Source: Paragorgia papillata
Lineage: Eukaryota > Cnidaria > Anthozoa > Scleralcyonacea > Coralliidae
Assembly: GCA_035771165.1 (NCBI GenBank)
Contig: JAWNZC010000472.1
Location: 184,001 to 248,000 of the forward strand
Direction of reading: 5' to 3'
DNA: 64,000 nt
Shown here: in pieces, positions 1 to 11,200 of the stretch
How the letters are laid out: each line of letters opens with the position of its first letter
How positions within the stretch are numbered: the first letter of the stretch is position 1
The notes under the pieces: generated by a model
The model's database searches: none
What the model was told of the DNA's origin: nothing
The model's input: the letters and a program-made list of their open reading frames with translations, nothing else
Made by a program: the position numbers and the translations under genes

Positions 1-20
1 TTCAAGTATTCGGAGTCCAA

Positions 21-155
21 AACTGGTTTCCAGTAGGCGATATTTATCATATTTTACGCTTTTTTGGTTAGAATTGATTAAATAATTTCAGTTCAGAGCT
101 CATAGAAAGAAAAAGACGCTTCACGCAAAAAATATCGCCTAGTGGAAAACCAGCT
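21..155. mobile_element. Palindromic MITE, family A copy 1
   Basis: The two ends are inverted copies of each other (AACTGGTTTCCAGTAGGCGA on the left, TCGCCTAGTGGAAAACCAGC on the right), and the centre contains GAGCTC followed by purine-rich and pyrimidine-rich arms. Two further copies lie at 54991-55139 and 59653-59786. This copy sits just downstream of the GLOD4 stop codon. Its flanks (CAA and TTA) do not form a clear target duplication, unlike the other two copies. Confidence 0.75.
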
Positions 156-209
156 TTAATAAGAGGATAAAGTATAGTTGAATATATTACACTTATTTAA
201 GATTAAACG

Positions 210-3200
210 TCATTTTTGTCCAGTTTTGGACGCTTCTCGTTCTCTCTTCCTTGCAAACCATTCGTCACTTTTGTCTTTTGCCATTGCCTAAGAAAATAGT
301 GTGAAGACAAAGTTTATTCATTGGTTGTTTTTAATAATAATCCAAAGTTTTAAATAATATAGTCAAGTACAGAAAATTTCTTAGACTCATAAAAACGCAG
401 CTCCAGTTTCATTTCCCGCGTTAAGTTTCAATGATCAAGTTTTACCGCAAAGTTCATTAAATCAATGAATTGGCTTATTCATTTGAAATTACTTATTTAA
501 AACTTAATAATACCATGATCATGAATCAGCCAATGGCAGTGAAAGTTACTTGATCGTGCAAAAAGTGAAAACCCTTGGAGCAATAAAAGAGTAGAATTTT
601 ACTTATCTTCTTATTACGACTGATAACGTGTCTCACCAATGCCTTGTCTTGCAAAAATCCGGCTATGTAAGAATAAAATGTGTTTCGTTTCAATACACTA
701 TCGTCACTAACCTCATCAAGCAACTCGTTTCCTTTAGGATCCATTTGAGAGAGTTCTCGAAAAGCTTCGTCACCAACAAAACAAATCTCATGACCGTCCT
801 ACAAAATCAATCAAATGCGTAGTTCAAAACGAACTTTGAACTTCCCAATGAACTTGCAAACTTCGGAACGAACTTCCGAACATTTGGGTGAAAAGTATGT
901 TGCAAATGACAGCAATATGAAAGAAATACACGCTCGTTGTTCTTGAAAAATTTCTTGCCGGTTTATACGTTTCCAACAAGATTAATTTTCAAAATTATTT
1001 CGCAGCATGTGTTTATCACGTTGTTTGTTCGTTCGTTCGTTCGTTCGTTCGTTTGTTTGTTTAGTTGTTTGTTTGTTTGTTTATTCGTCTGTTTGCTTGT
1101 TCAGTGTTCCGTTTTTTGTTTGTACGTTTGTTTGTTTGTTTGTTTGTTTGTTCGTTCGTTTGTTCGTTCGTTCGTTTGTTTAGTTGTTTGTTTGTTTGTT
1201 TGTTTGTTTGTTTATTCCGTCTGTTTGCTTGCTCAGTGTTTCGTTTTCTGCTTGTTTGTTTGTTTGTTTGTTTGTTTGTTTGTTTGTTTGTTTGTTTGTT
1301 TGCTTGTTTGTTTGCTTGTTTGTTCGTTTTGAGCACCTGTAGAAATGTAAATAATATTGATAATCCCAAAAAAAGTTATAGAGCAAATCAATTGTCAAGA
1401 AACGTTACGATAATTGCAGTCTTTGCAACTAACTCATGCATAGAGTCTAACTTACCAGATCTGCTAAAATGACGACCTCAACCGCTGCCTTACCCGGTGT
1501 ATCCAAGCAAACCAGTGGTGTAAGAACAGTATGACCAGTATCCTTAATTTTCTTCTCAAGTTCTGGTAACTCCTGGCGAGGACAGCTAAATGCTATTCTT
1601 CCAAAAGCTGTTCCGTGGTCAATAGGTTTTGCTAAATTAACCAACTCAAGTTTACACTGGTCATCTGCATAACCAAGTAGTGCTGTTTCACTGCTTTGTT
1701 CGTATAGTTTCATATCTAAGAGGTCTTTCCAGTAAGTTATGGACTTGTTCAAATCAGATACCCCCAAGGAGACTTTTTCAACTGGATCTAAATTACAAGA
1801 ATGTATATGTATTTAAAATAAAATGATACAAAACATAATCTAATTCTAAGAATAAACATCTTAAAAAAAATACAAGATATACATGGATCGAAAACAAGAT
1901 AGAAAGATGAAATGGTAATATTTCGACTTTATCCCAAAGTCAAGATGCTACGTAATCTTAAGACATTAGGCTGTGCTCTAAAGCCCGGCATACACTACAG
2001 AAAATTTCCGCAACAACTGTTACCAAAACACCGGTATCAGAAACAAAAGTTTCCAGTGTATGTTGAAAAGTTTCAGAAACTTTGTTTCAGAAACTTTGTT
2101 TCATACCTGAGCGAAAAACCGGGCACCGTGCCAGCCATGAGCACAAATCTGAACAGGATTTTTACAATGCCCAAAACAACATACATAAACTGTGCCAACA
2201 TACATTAAACAAACAGTGGAAACACATCGACAAAATATATTTTGGCAAGACGCACCAAAAGCATCCAGGGTTTGAGAACATGTCTGAACACCAGTGTATT
2301 TAGTGCCCGTTCCCAGGCACTGGGCAAGGGCACTCAGTCTGAATGCCGCCTAATATAAGCAACTTTGATACAATGAAAAAAAACTTCATTAATTACCTCC
2401 ATCTTTATCTTTGTCAATTAAGTTGAACTTATATCCATCAGGTGATTCTGTTGTGTATTTTCCACCACCCATATCTTTTAAAATACAATTTTCCAAACTT
2501 TTAAATCTCTTCACAGCTTGACTTGATGAGATTGTTAAACCCTATGGAAACATTAAAAGAATGTTTTATGTAGTAGTTCAAAAACTCATTTAATAATTCA
2601 TGAGGAAAATTCAAAAGAAATTAAAGTTTAATCAGTGACAGTCTTTACATGTGATAAAGATATCTCCTGATTGGCTGATTTATATAAACTTTAGCTTTGA
2701 TTTTCTCGGCTTAGACAAGGTTATTTTTCAAACTTACTACGCCAATGAACTTACCAAGTGGTTCGTCGTTTTTGTAGCCGTTCAATAATTAACTTGCAGT
2801 TTGTGTTTTATCAGATATAAAAACACTTGGCTTCGCCTCATGTCTTTATATCTGATAAAACACTCCTGCTCGCTTATTAAACAGTACTTAAAATATGAGC
2901 GGCCAATCTTTATGGGCATTTAGATAAGATCATTTTAAAGTCAGAAAAAGCTGAATTTGAACCACTATGATGTTTTATTAATCAATGTTTTAACAGTATT
3001 TACAAAATAAGTATGGGTTAATTGATGCTCACGAGTGTGATATGGGATTTAACATTGTGAGTGAAGCTTAACAGCCACGAGGGGCCACAGCATTTTATCT
3101 CATGACTCTCTCGCAGTGAAATCATTTTGTTTTTTATTTAACTTACTGAGAAAGAAACAACAGTTAGAAAGGAAGATACTCATTAGCATGCGATAAGCAG

Positions 3201-4501
3201 TCAAAACAGTGAGATAACTAGTTATCTGAGTGGAATAATTAGTTATCCCACTATGCATACTCATCTGCATGCTAATCAGTTAAATAAAGGATTTAACCGG
3301 TCTGTTAGAACAATGAAATGCGGGTGTGTCATGAGATAATATTGATTAAACATTTATTTCTTTTGAATTTTCCTTATGAATTATTAATGATTTGATAATG
3401 ATATTTTTAAAAATCAAATGCAAATTAAAAATTGACACTTGTGTTTGGCAAAATATTCATAATACCACAAATGCCATGAAACTTTTCATTAGTTTTTCTA
3501 ATATACCAATTAGCTGTACTGACAAAAAATGACAACTTTTAGAATTCATAAACAAACCATGAGAAACAAGTACCTGAAAATCATTTCCTAATTTATATTC
3601 TTTAATGCCATAATTATATGTTAGCTCCACAACAAAATGACTGTCTTCGGGTCCATAACCAGCCATTGTTTTGCTCCATTTGCCATCATAGGGCCTATAT
3701 AATAATGAGTGGTGGTTACAGTGAAATGAGTGTTCTGGTGAGTGGTGGTTCTAGTGCATGGTGGTTCTAGTGCATGGTGGTTCTAGTGAGTGGTGGTTAT
3801 AATGAATGGTGGTTATAGTGAGTGGTGGTTATAGTGAGTGCTGGTTATAGTGAGTGATAGTTAAAGTGAGTAGTGGTTGCAGTGAGTGGTGGTTGCAGTG
3901 AGTGGTGGTTATAGTGAGTGGTGGTTATAATGAGTGGTGGTTATAGTGAGAGGTGGTTATAATGAATGGTGGTTACAGTGAGTGGTGGTCACAGTTTGTG
4001 GTGGTTCTAGTGAGTGATGGTTACAGTGAGTGGTGGTTAAAGTGAGTGGTGGTTAAAGTGAGTGGTGGTTATAGTGGTGGTTTTGGTGAGTGGTGGTTTT
4101 GGTGAATGGTGGTTACAGTGAGTGGTAGTTGTAATACAGTACATGGTGGTTTGAGTGAGTAATGAGGTTAGAATGAGTGGTGGTTACAATTATGAGTGGT
4201 GGTTTAGTGAGTGGTGGTTTATACAGTAAGTGGTTACAGTTTATTATCCATTAATCAGACATCATACCCATTACAAAAAGCTTTGCATCCTTCTTCAAAC
4301 TCTTCATGTCTTAAAACCTAGAATAAACCCAACAAAACTAAACCATCAGTTCAATATAAAATTATGTTTAAAAAAATGTTCAAAGAAAACAAAAGTTATA
4401 ATGCCTGAAGTAACCTTTATGCCTAGTAAATCCCGGTAAAACTTGGCGTTGGCTTTTCTGTGTCCAATTTTAAATACAAAATGCAGTGCTCGTCTAGACA
4501 T
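210..4501 (-). CDS. GLOD4: Glyoxalase domain-containing protein 4 (GLOD4), 7 exons
   Basis: Coding exons in order are 4415-4501, 4268-4317, 3574-3694, 2397-2541, 1456-1787, 712-798 and 210-287. They sum to 900 nt, or 299 residues, close to vertebrate GLOD4 (about 300). All junctions are GT-AG and in phase. The start [15 protein letters not shown], the central [11 protein letters not shown] and [17 protein letters not shown], the [14 protein letters not shown] and [16 protein letters not shown] segments, and the C-terminal KDKSDEWFA are hallmarks of the family. The protein has two vicinal-oxygen-chelate (glyoxalase/dioxygenase fold) halves, roughly residues 1-135 and 140-280. Its substrate is not established in any animal, and mitochondrial or cytosolic location is known only from mammals. 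It is head to head with POR. Its second intron is almost entirely a 16-bp minisatellite and its third carries a MITE-like element. Confidence 0.95.
1021..1335. repeat. (TTTG)n/(TTCG)n tetranucleotide array
   Basis: Long runs of TTTG are interspersed with blocks of TTCG in GLOD4 intron 5. All six frames are open through it because a 4-bp unit without stops reads as a 12-bp period, so the [12 protein letters not shown] ORFs here are not genes. Confidence 0.95.
2581..3400. mobile_element. Non-autonomous DNA element with about 40-bp inverted ends
   Basis: The left end has AATTCATGAGGAAAATTCAA (within 2594-2620) and the right end at 3353-3391 carries the inverse (TTGAATTTTCCTTATGAATT). The inside holds a second pair of partly inverted segments around TCAGATATAAAAACACTTGG and TCTTTATATCTGATAAAACA. 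The same terminal motif recurs at 16606-16640, 32725-32772, 35615-35680 and 35865-35885, so it is a repeat family. It fills most of GLOD4 intron 3. No transposase remains. Confidence 0.6.
3700..4215. repeat. 16-bp minisatellite (GTGAGTGGTGGTTATA)n
   Basis: About 30 degenerate copies of a 16-bp unit fill almost the whole of GLOD4 intron 2 (3695-4267). The neighbouring exons are intact and in phase. Only the last 50 or so bases before the 50-nt exon at 4268 are free of the unit. Confidence 0.9.
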
Positions 4502-5261
4502 GATTGCTATCCTGAACACCAAAACCGAGTAAAGAACCTGGTTACCTGGGTACGAAGTTGATAAAAACGCAATAAATTCGATCTGCGTCACGGGGGGAGG
4601 GGGAGAAACACGTCAGAAATTACCTGGGCAGCATCCCAGAAACAGGCTCGTAGCTCGCTGCGAGTACTTTCTTATCATATATATATCGCTCTACCACCCC
4701 TGCGCACTGCAAGCTAGTTTCTGCGATGACTGAAAAAGAAGCTTGAACCATGGTCATGACGTGTGTTTTTTCTTGCTCCGTATTGCGATTTGGGCCACCG
4801 GAACTGGCCTGAGAACTAAGTAATTCGTTCTATCGAATACTTGTTTCCATCCATCAAACTGACGTGGTATCATTTTGTTGTTAATTTCTTCTTTTTATAT
4901 CGTTAGGATTTAGTGGTGTTTTTAGCGTTAGTGTTTAGTTTTATTGTTATTTTTTGGCTAGGATTTGTTCTGTAGTGTGGGGAAGGGTTAGTGCTCGTCA
5001 TTTCCTATATGAAGTTTATCGAAAATATGACGTCAATGTGTTGAGTGATCCGAACTTGCCAAATGTTTGCAATTTCTATCAAGTATCACAAGCTGACTGT
5101 TCACACAGACATAACCCGTCGGTACCTGGTACCTTTCAATGCCTAAATGATGTTTTAGGCTTTATTTATGAATGTATTTCTTTCTACACGTAAAATAGTT
5201 GGAATACCTTTGGTGCAACGAGATCGGAGCTTATTGGAGCGATTTCTGGACATTGCACAAT
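4502..5261. promoter_or_regulatory. Shared head-to-head promoter region, GLOD4/POR
   Basis: The GLOD4 start codon (4501, minus) and POR start codon (5262, plus) are 760 bp apart with no other convincing coding sequence between them. The region must hold both 5' UTRs and promoters. I see no clear TATA box at a useful distance. A small open frame at 4954-5193 has no recognisable family and is more likely 5' UTR. Confidence 0.6.
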
Positions 5262-8200
5262 ATGTCGACGTCGTCTCCTGCGATGGATGATACATTGGTC
5301 GATTCCGCGTCTGCTTATCCCATTGGCTACGTGGATATTTTTGTCTTTTCTTCCTTTCTCGGTCTCTTGCTTTATTGGGTTTTTATCAGACAGAGAAAAT
5401 CTCAGGATAGTCAAGAACTTCATTCTCTTATTCATGGCAACCTAAATGGGTGAGACAATGTGAAATATAAATAAGAGTTTATTTAATACTGAACGAGGTC
5501 TATATAAAACCTCTGTATGGAAAAATATCAAGCCAGTGTCTTCTACTCTTCAAAGGCAAATATCAGACACTGAGGTCTGATATTTTCCCATACAGAATGA
5601 GTGAATGATGTTACAGTCATTGCATTTGCAACATACTTCTCACCAAAATTTTTTGGAAGTTCATTCCAAAGTTCACAAGTTGATTAGACAGTAGGCTATT
5701 TGGTTCCTAGTAGCCAATCAAATGCATTGTTCAAAACAAACTTCCCAATGCATGAACTTGCAAACTTCATACTGTATTTCTGTAGCTGCTACCGAAGCCT
5801 GAGAAATTTTTTGTTGAAAACTGTGCATAAATAGTATGATTTCAATACCAACAGACAAATATACATCAAGAATTGGTGACTTTTATCACTAGATTTTTCT
5901 TACGAGATTTTTCTCATGCTTCAGCCTTCAGTAGCAGCTACAGAAATACAATAATACACAACCAACTACAGAAGCAGAAGTGAGAAGGTATTTCCATTTT
6001 GACTGTAAATGACTGTAATAAATAATTTACATGCAAACTTTCAGAGAATTAACAATTCTTGTATGTTGGGAGCTATCATTAACCCATTGCTGTAGCATGT
6101 TTGAGGGTTCAATCTTTTTTTGACAAGTAAAATTGTCTCCATTAGACAAGGTAAAACAGTAAATGGGATGATTTTTTGCTGGCTCAGGCAGGAATGATAG
6201 AACATAGTTCAGGAGGAAGTTTTTCTCCAAGTATGAGAATATTAGGAATATATTTTATTAATACATGTAAATGTGTTTTGTTTAAATTAAAATTTTTTTC
6301 TCCAGAAGTGTCAAAGCTGAAGATAGTTCAAGTTTTATAGAAAAAATGAAAAAGGGGGTAGGTATATAATTATACATGTACATGTATAATTTTAACTATA
6401 ATGATATAGTTAAAGACTGCATTGTATTAAAACCCCTCAGAAAATAAACTCCACATTATAGACAAACTGGATGTTCTCTTGCATACGACTTTGCAATATT
6501 GATACGCAACATTGCAATTTTGATTGATGGATTCAATCAGCAACCTGCAAACGCTTTATCACGATTCCTCGATGGGTTGCTTAAAATATTGGTTTTAAAC
6601 ATCAAACAACACATAAATGTGATGTTATAGTTGAAGGTAATGGCCCTAACTTTATGTAGAATTTTGCATTATCCAAAGTTTGGCATTTAAAACGATTTTT
6701 AGGGCAACCCATTGAGGAATTGTGACAAAGCGTTTGCAGGTTGCTGTTTGAATCCAATCAAAATTGCATTGTTGCAGGGCTGCAAATAATTTTTTTTACT
6801 TGACAGGACATGTGGCTGATCCATTTCCAATTTTGGTCAGACATTCCTAAAATTTGTTCGGACATAAAACCGTTATCACTCTTTTTGGTGGACACATAAT
6901 TCTTTAGAATACAGTTCTGAGTTCAGTTTCCGTGGTGGTCGTCTGACCCATCTGTTTAGCGTTGTGTGTGTGTGTTATACTTATACATACCAGAGTAATT
7001 AAATACTATCTGTATCAGTTTCTTTCAGAAGACAGATTCAGTTACGGAAGATTTAAAATTCAAACATGCTCAGTCTAGTCGAAAGTTTTCTCTTTCAACA
7101 TCATAAAGCCAAATTTCTTGATCCAACAATATATTATATTTGGACGGACACTATGTCCGATCACAATTTGGTTTTGTTCTGACATTTGCCAAATTTGGTC
7201 GGACATTGTCCGATGTCCGACAGTAATTTGCAGCCCTGTGTTGTGTAACAATATTGCAAATTCACATGCAAGAGAACATCGGGTTTGACTATACAGTAAT
7301 GGCATTGGGTTAAAGGTGTCATACAATACAAGACATACAGTCTGAGGTGCAGTTGGCACTCCAGAGCAGCACACTTTCACACAGAGCACACACTGAAATA
7401 TTTTTAAGGTATATTATATTTATAGAAGTTTAAGCTATTTTTAGTGATATATAATCTTTTTTCTAGAATAAACAAATAGCAATATTTTATGGATCACAGA
7501 CAGGAACTGCAGAAGAATTTGCTGGTCATTTAGCGAAAGATGCAGCAAAGTATGGAATGAAAGCATCAGTATTTGATCCAGAAGAATTTGAAATGGTACA
7601 GTGTGATACGGAAGAAGATAACTACGGTATCTCTTTTGCACAAGAATAACATTTTACACAAGGTCAAGGATAACATCTTGTTGAGTTTACAAGATGTTAT
7701 TTTTTGGAATTTGTTTTATTTTTTTAAATTTTTGACTGGCAATAGATCTTGCACAAAAACCAGATTGTTTAACAATTTGGAAATTAGCTGTAATCTTCAT
7801 GCTAAGTAGTAACATCAGAGTGTTAAGTAATGACTGACATTTTTTAGCAGAAATGTTAATATAAATCATGTTTAATCCTGAAGTAACTCAACCAGTCAAC
7901 CACAGTGGCACCTATTCCTGCCTGAGCCAGCCAAAACAGCAGGCCCCTTTATTGTTTTACTCTGTCTAGTTCCAGACAATTGTATTCATGAAAGGGAGAA
8001 CCCTCAGACATCCAAGGCCATCTCGATTTTCATTGTTTTGTGTTATTTTTAATTTTAGGAAGATCTCTCTCGAATGGATGAAATAGAAAATTCATTTGCC
8101 ATTTTTGTTCTGGCAACGTATGGTGAAGGGGATCCAACAGACAATGCTCGTGATTTCTTTGACTGGTTGGAGACAGACAGGGAAGGCCTAGAATGTGTGA

Positions 8201-11200
8201 AATATGCTGTATGTGGTGGAAAATTAACATCTATATTGTTTAACATGGCAATTTATAATGTGTCACAAGGGCAATGCATCACTCTTTTTTGGAAGATGGT
8301 TTGAGAATATGGGCTGAAAGCTCGGAAATTGAATAAAAACATGGACTAACCCACAAATTGTTTATATTTAATTTAAATTAACATCTGTGCAACAACTATA
8401 TCAGGTGTGCAACTAGAAAATCTTGAGAGCAGGGGTGGTCTGCCAAAAAAGGGCGAATTAAATCTTTCAGAATTCTAAGCAATTTGGGATACTAAATCTC
8501 TTGAATTGTGCTTGAACTGGGTAACTTTGTGTTTAGTATTCTACAATTTATTATAAGAAAAAATATTTTTAATATTTTTAGGTTTTTGGATTAGGTAATA
8601 AAACGTATGAAAATTACAACACAATGGGAAAAGTTGTTGACAAGAGGCTCGATGAGTTGGGCTGCACCAGGTTGTACGAGAGAGGTGAAGGTGATGACGA
8701 TAGAGAGTAAGTACTGGTAGATAGTATTTACTGACATACTGTTTGTTACAGTTGAGGTTACAGTAACCCAAGATCAATGGTCCATTCAGTGAACTGGCTG
8801 TGACAATGCCCCTAGGGCCATCCAGAATTGCCTAGGGAAATGGCCCGGTGTTGAGTGAAAATATTAAAAAAACAACTTAGAACTTATTATAATAGTACTC
8901 TAGATATTAAATATTAAAGACTTGGACCTTAGTTCAAACTTTTCATGTGTCAAATCTAATGTAAATGAGCAAAATGCTTTGTTCAAGCTTGTTTGCATTA
9001 GATTTAGCAATTAGCACATGAAAAAATCGACGTTTGAACTAGACCTTAATAATAAGTGAAGGTCTCGTGTGTCTCGTGTACGGGAAAGTAAATACTTTCA
9101 AACAAATGTCTAAGATTGACAAATGTCTGAGATTTTCGTACAGACCAAGCGACGAAAGAGCAAAGTTTGTGCATTAAAACTGAAGGCAAATACTTTCCGT
9201 ACAGACCGAGCAAACGAAGTAAGGAATTTATTACATGGCTATTGGTTCATTTAATTTTAAGTTTTGAACGCTGTTTTCGCTTCCGAAGACCGAAGTTTGC
9301 CCTTACCTTACCTGTTAATCGCTTTTTTGTGTCGCTTCGTAATGGTTTACACCAGTTCGGATTTCATTTTGTCGTGTTTTTAGATAAACAGCTTTAAAGA
9401 AAACCAGCAGTAATGTTCCAGCTCATTTAATTGTTGGAAATCTTTGAAGAAAGATGCCTAGTTCTCTTTTATATTTGTTTTCAAATCAACTCAGAAATTT
9501 TCCCGCCAAAACTTACAGGTCCGAGAAAAAGCGGTCAGTCAACATCGTAGAATCCCGACCGCTCGAGAACCAATCAGCATGCGTCGTTTTCTGTACGGAC
9601 ACCGGAATAGCCGGAAAACTAATTCAGCCATATAAATGTGTATACAAGTAGCAGAACCCCCCCCCCCCCCCTCCTCTTGCACACAGACTTCTTGAAGTTT
9701 CACAATGATTTTTTTTTTCAGTATTGAAAATGATTTTGTTACGTGGAAAGAAAGTTTTTGGCTAGCAGTACTGGTGCACTATGGTATTGATGTATCATCT
9801 TTAACGTATGTCTCGTTCTGTTTTTCTAAGCTTATATACAAATACCTTTTCATTGTCTTCTTTCATTTTCTTCCCATTCATGTTCCTTCCTCTTCATTTC
9901 TTTTCCTATCTCTCTTTTGCCTTGCCTTTTTATTTCACTGTTTAATTGGTGGCTTGTTTTCCTAGCTCCTTATTCCGTTTTTGTTTTATTTCACTTGTAA
10001 AACATTAGGTTATCCAAAAGCCTTATTCGGCAATACGACCTCGTTGTTCACGCTGATTTTCCTCAAGATAAAGTGTATTCTGGAGAAATGGCACGATTGC
10101 ATTCCCTCGTCAACCAAAAGCCGTGAGTATCAGACCAAAATGTATTTTGCAACTTTGTAAAAAATGTATTCTACAACTTTCCAAAACTTTTGCAGCTTTT
10201 TGCTACATTTTGCTACATTTTGTTACATTTTGCTACATTCCGTTACATTTTGCTACATTTCGTTACTTTTTGCTACACTTTGTTACATTTTGCTAAATTG
10301 TGCTACATATTGTTACATTCCGCTGTATTCAGGAGTTAAAATTTCAAATTTCTTTAAAAATATGGAAAAGGTTGAGAGCTTAGTTTACTCGAAAATAGCA
10401 AATTTTTCACTTCATAGCGACCACATTGCAAGTTCTAATTTAATTCTAACTTAGTCCAAACTTCACGTAGACAGCGGCACAAGTAGTCACTCACAAGACG
10501 TTTTACTGTGATGTTCTTTTTAGGCCATACGATCAGAAAAATCCTTACCTGGCTCCAATCTCTGAGCACCGTGAATTACATAAAGGAGGTGACAGATCAT
10601 GTATACATATTGAACTGGATATTTCAGACTCTAAGATGAGGTAAGGAAGCTTATTTTATTACTGTCTTTTGTTACAATACAATACAATACAATACAATAC
10701 AATACAATACAATACAATACAATACAATACAATACAATACAATCCTTTCGACAACTTGCGGAATGCAATATTCTGTTGCTAAAAATCTCGGCAGTTTAGC
10801 AAGTTTTTGCTTTGCTCTATCCAAAACACTGTTTATGCAGGAAAGTCCGGGGCGTACCTTTTGGAACATTTTTGAATTGTTGGTTATCTGAAAGGATATT
10901 TCCTGCGTTTTGAAGGCGCAGCTGCGGGAGAGACTGTTGCAACAAATTGTGCTATTTTTTTCTTTGTAAAAGTGTACAACTGCATGTCATACGTATCCCA
11001 CAATTCTTAGGTATGACGCTGGAGATCACGTGGCCGTCTATCCAACCAATGACCCAGAGCTTGTGGAAAGATTTGGTCGTAGATTAAACATTGATTTAGA
11101 CGTCGTATTCTCTCTTGTTAATAAAGATGGTACGTATACAAAGATATTCCATATACTGTACTGAAATTTTCGTGCACTTAATCAGACAAACAAAACTTGT

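Noticed and set aside
4954..5193. 79-codon frame upstream of POR
   Set aside because: No family, and it does not join to the POR anchor exon; probably 5' UTR.
9167..9651. Frames of 65-76 codons in POR intron 5
   Set aside because: Between two in-phase POR exons, no recognisable domain, compositional chance.
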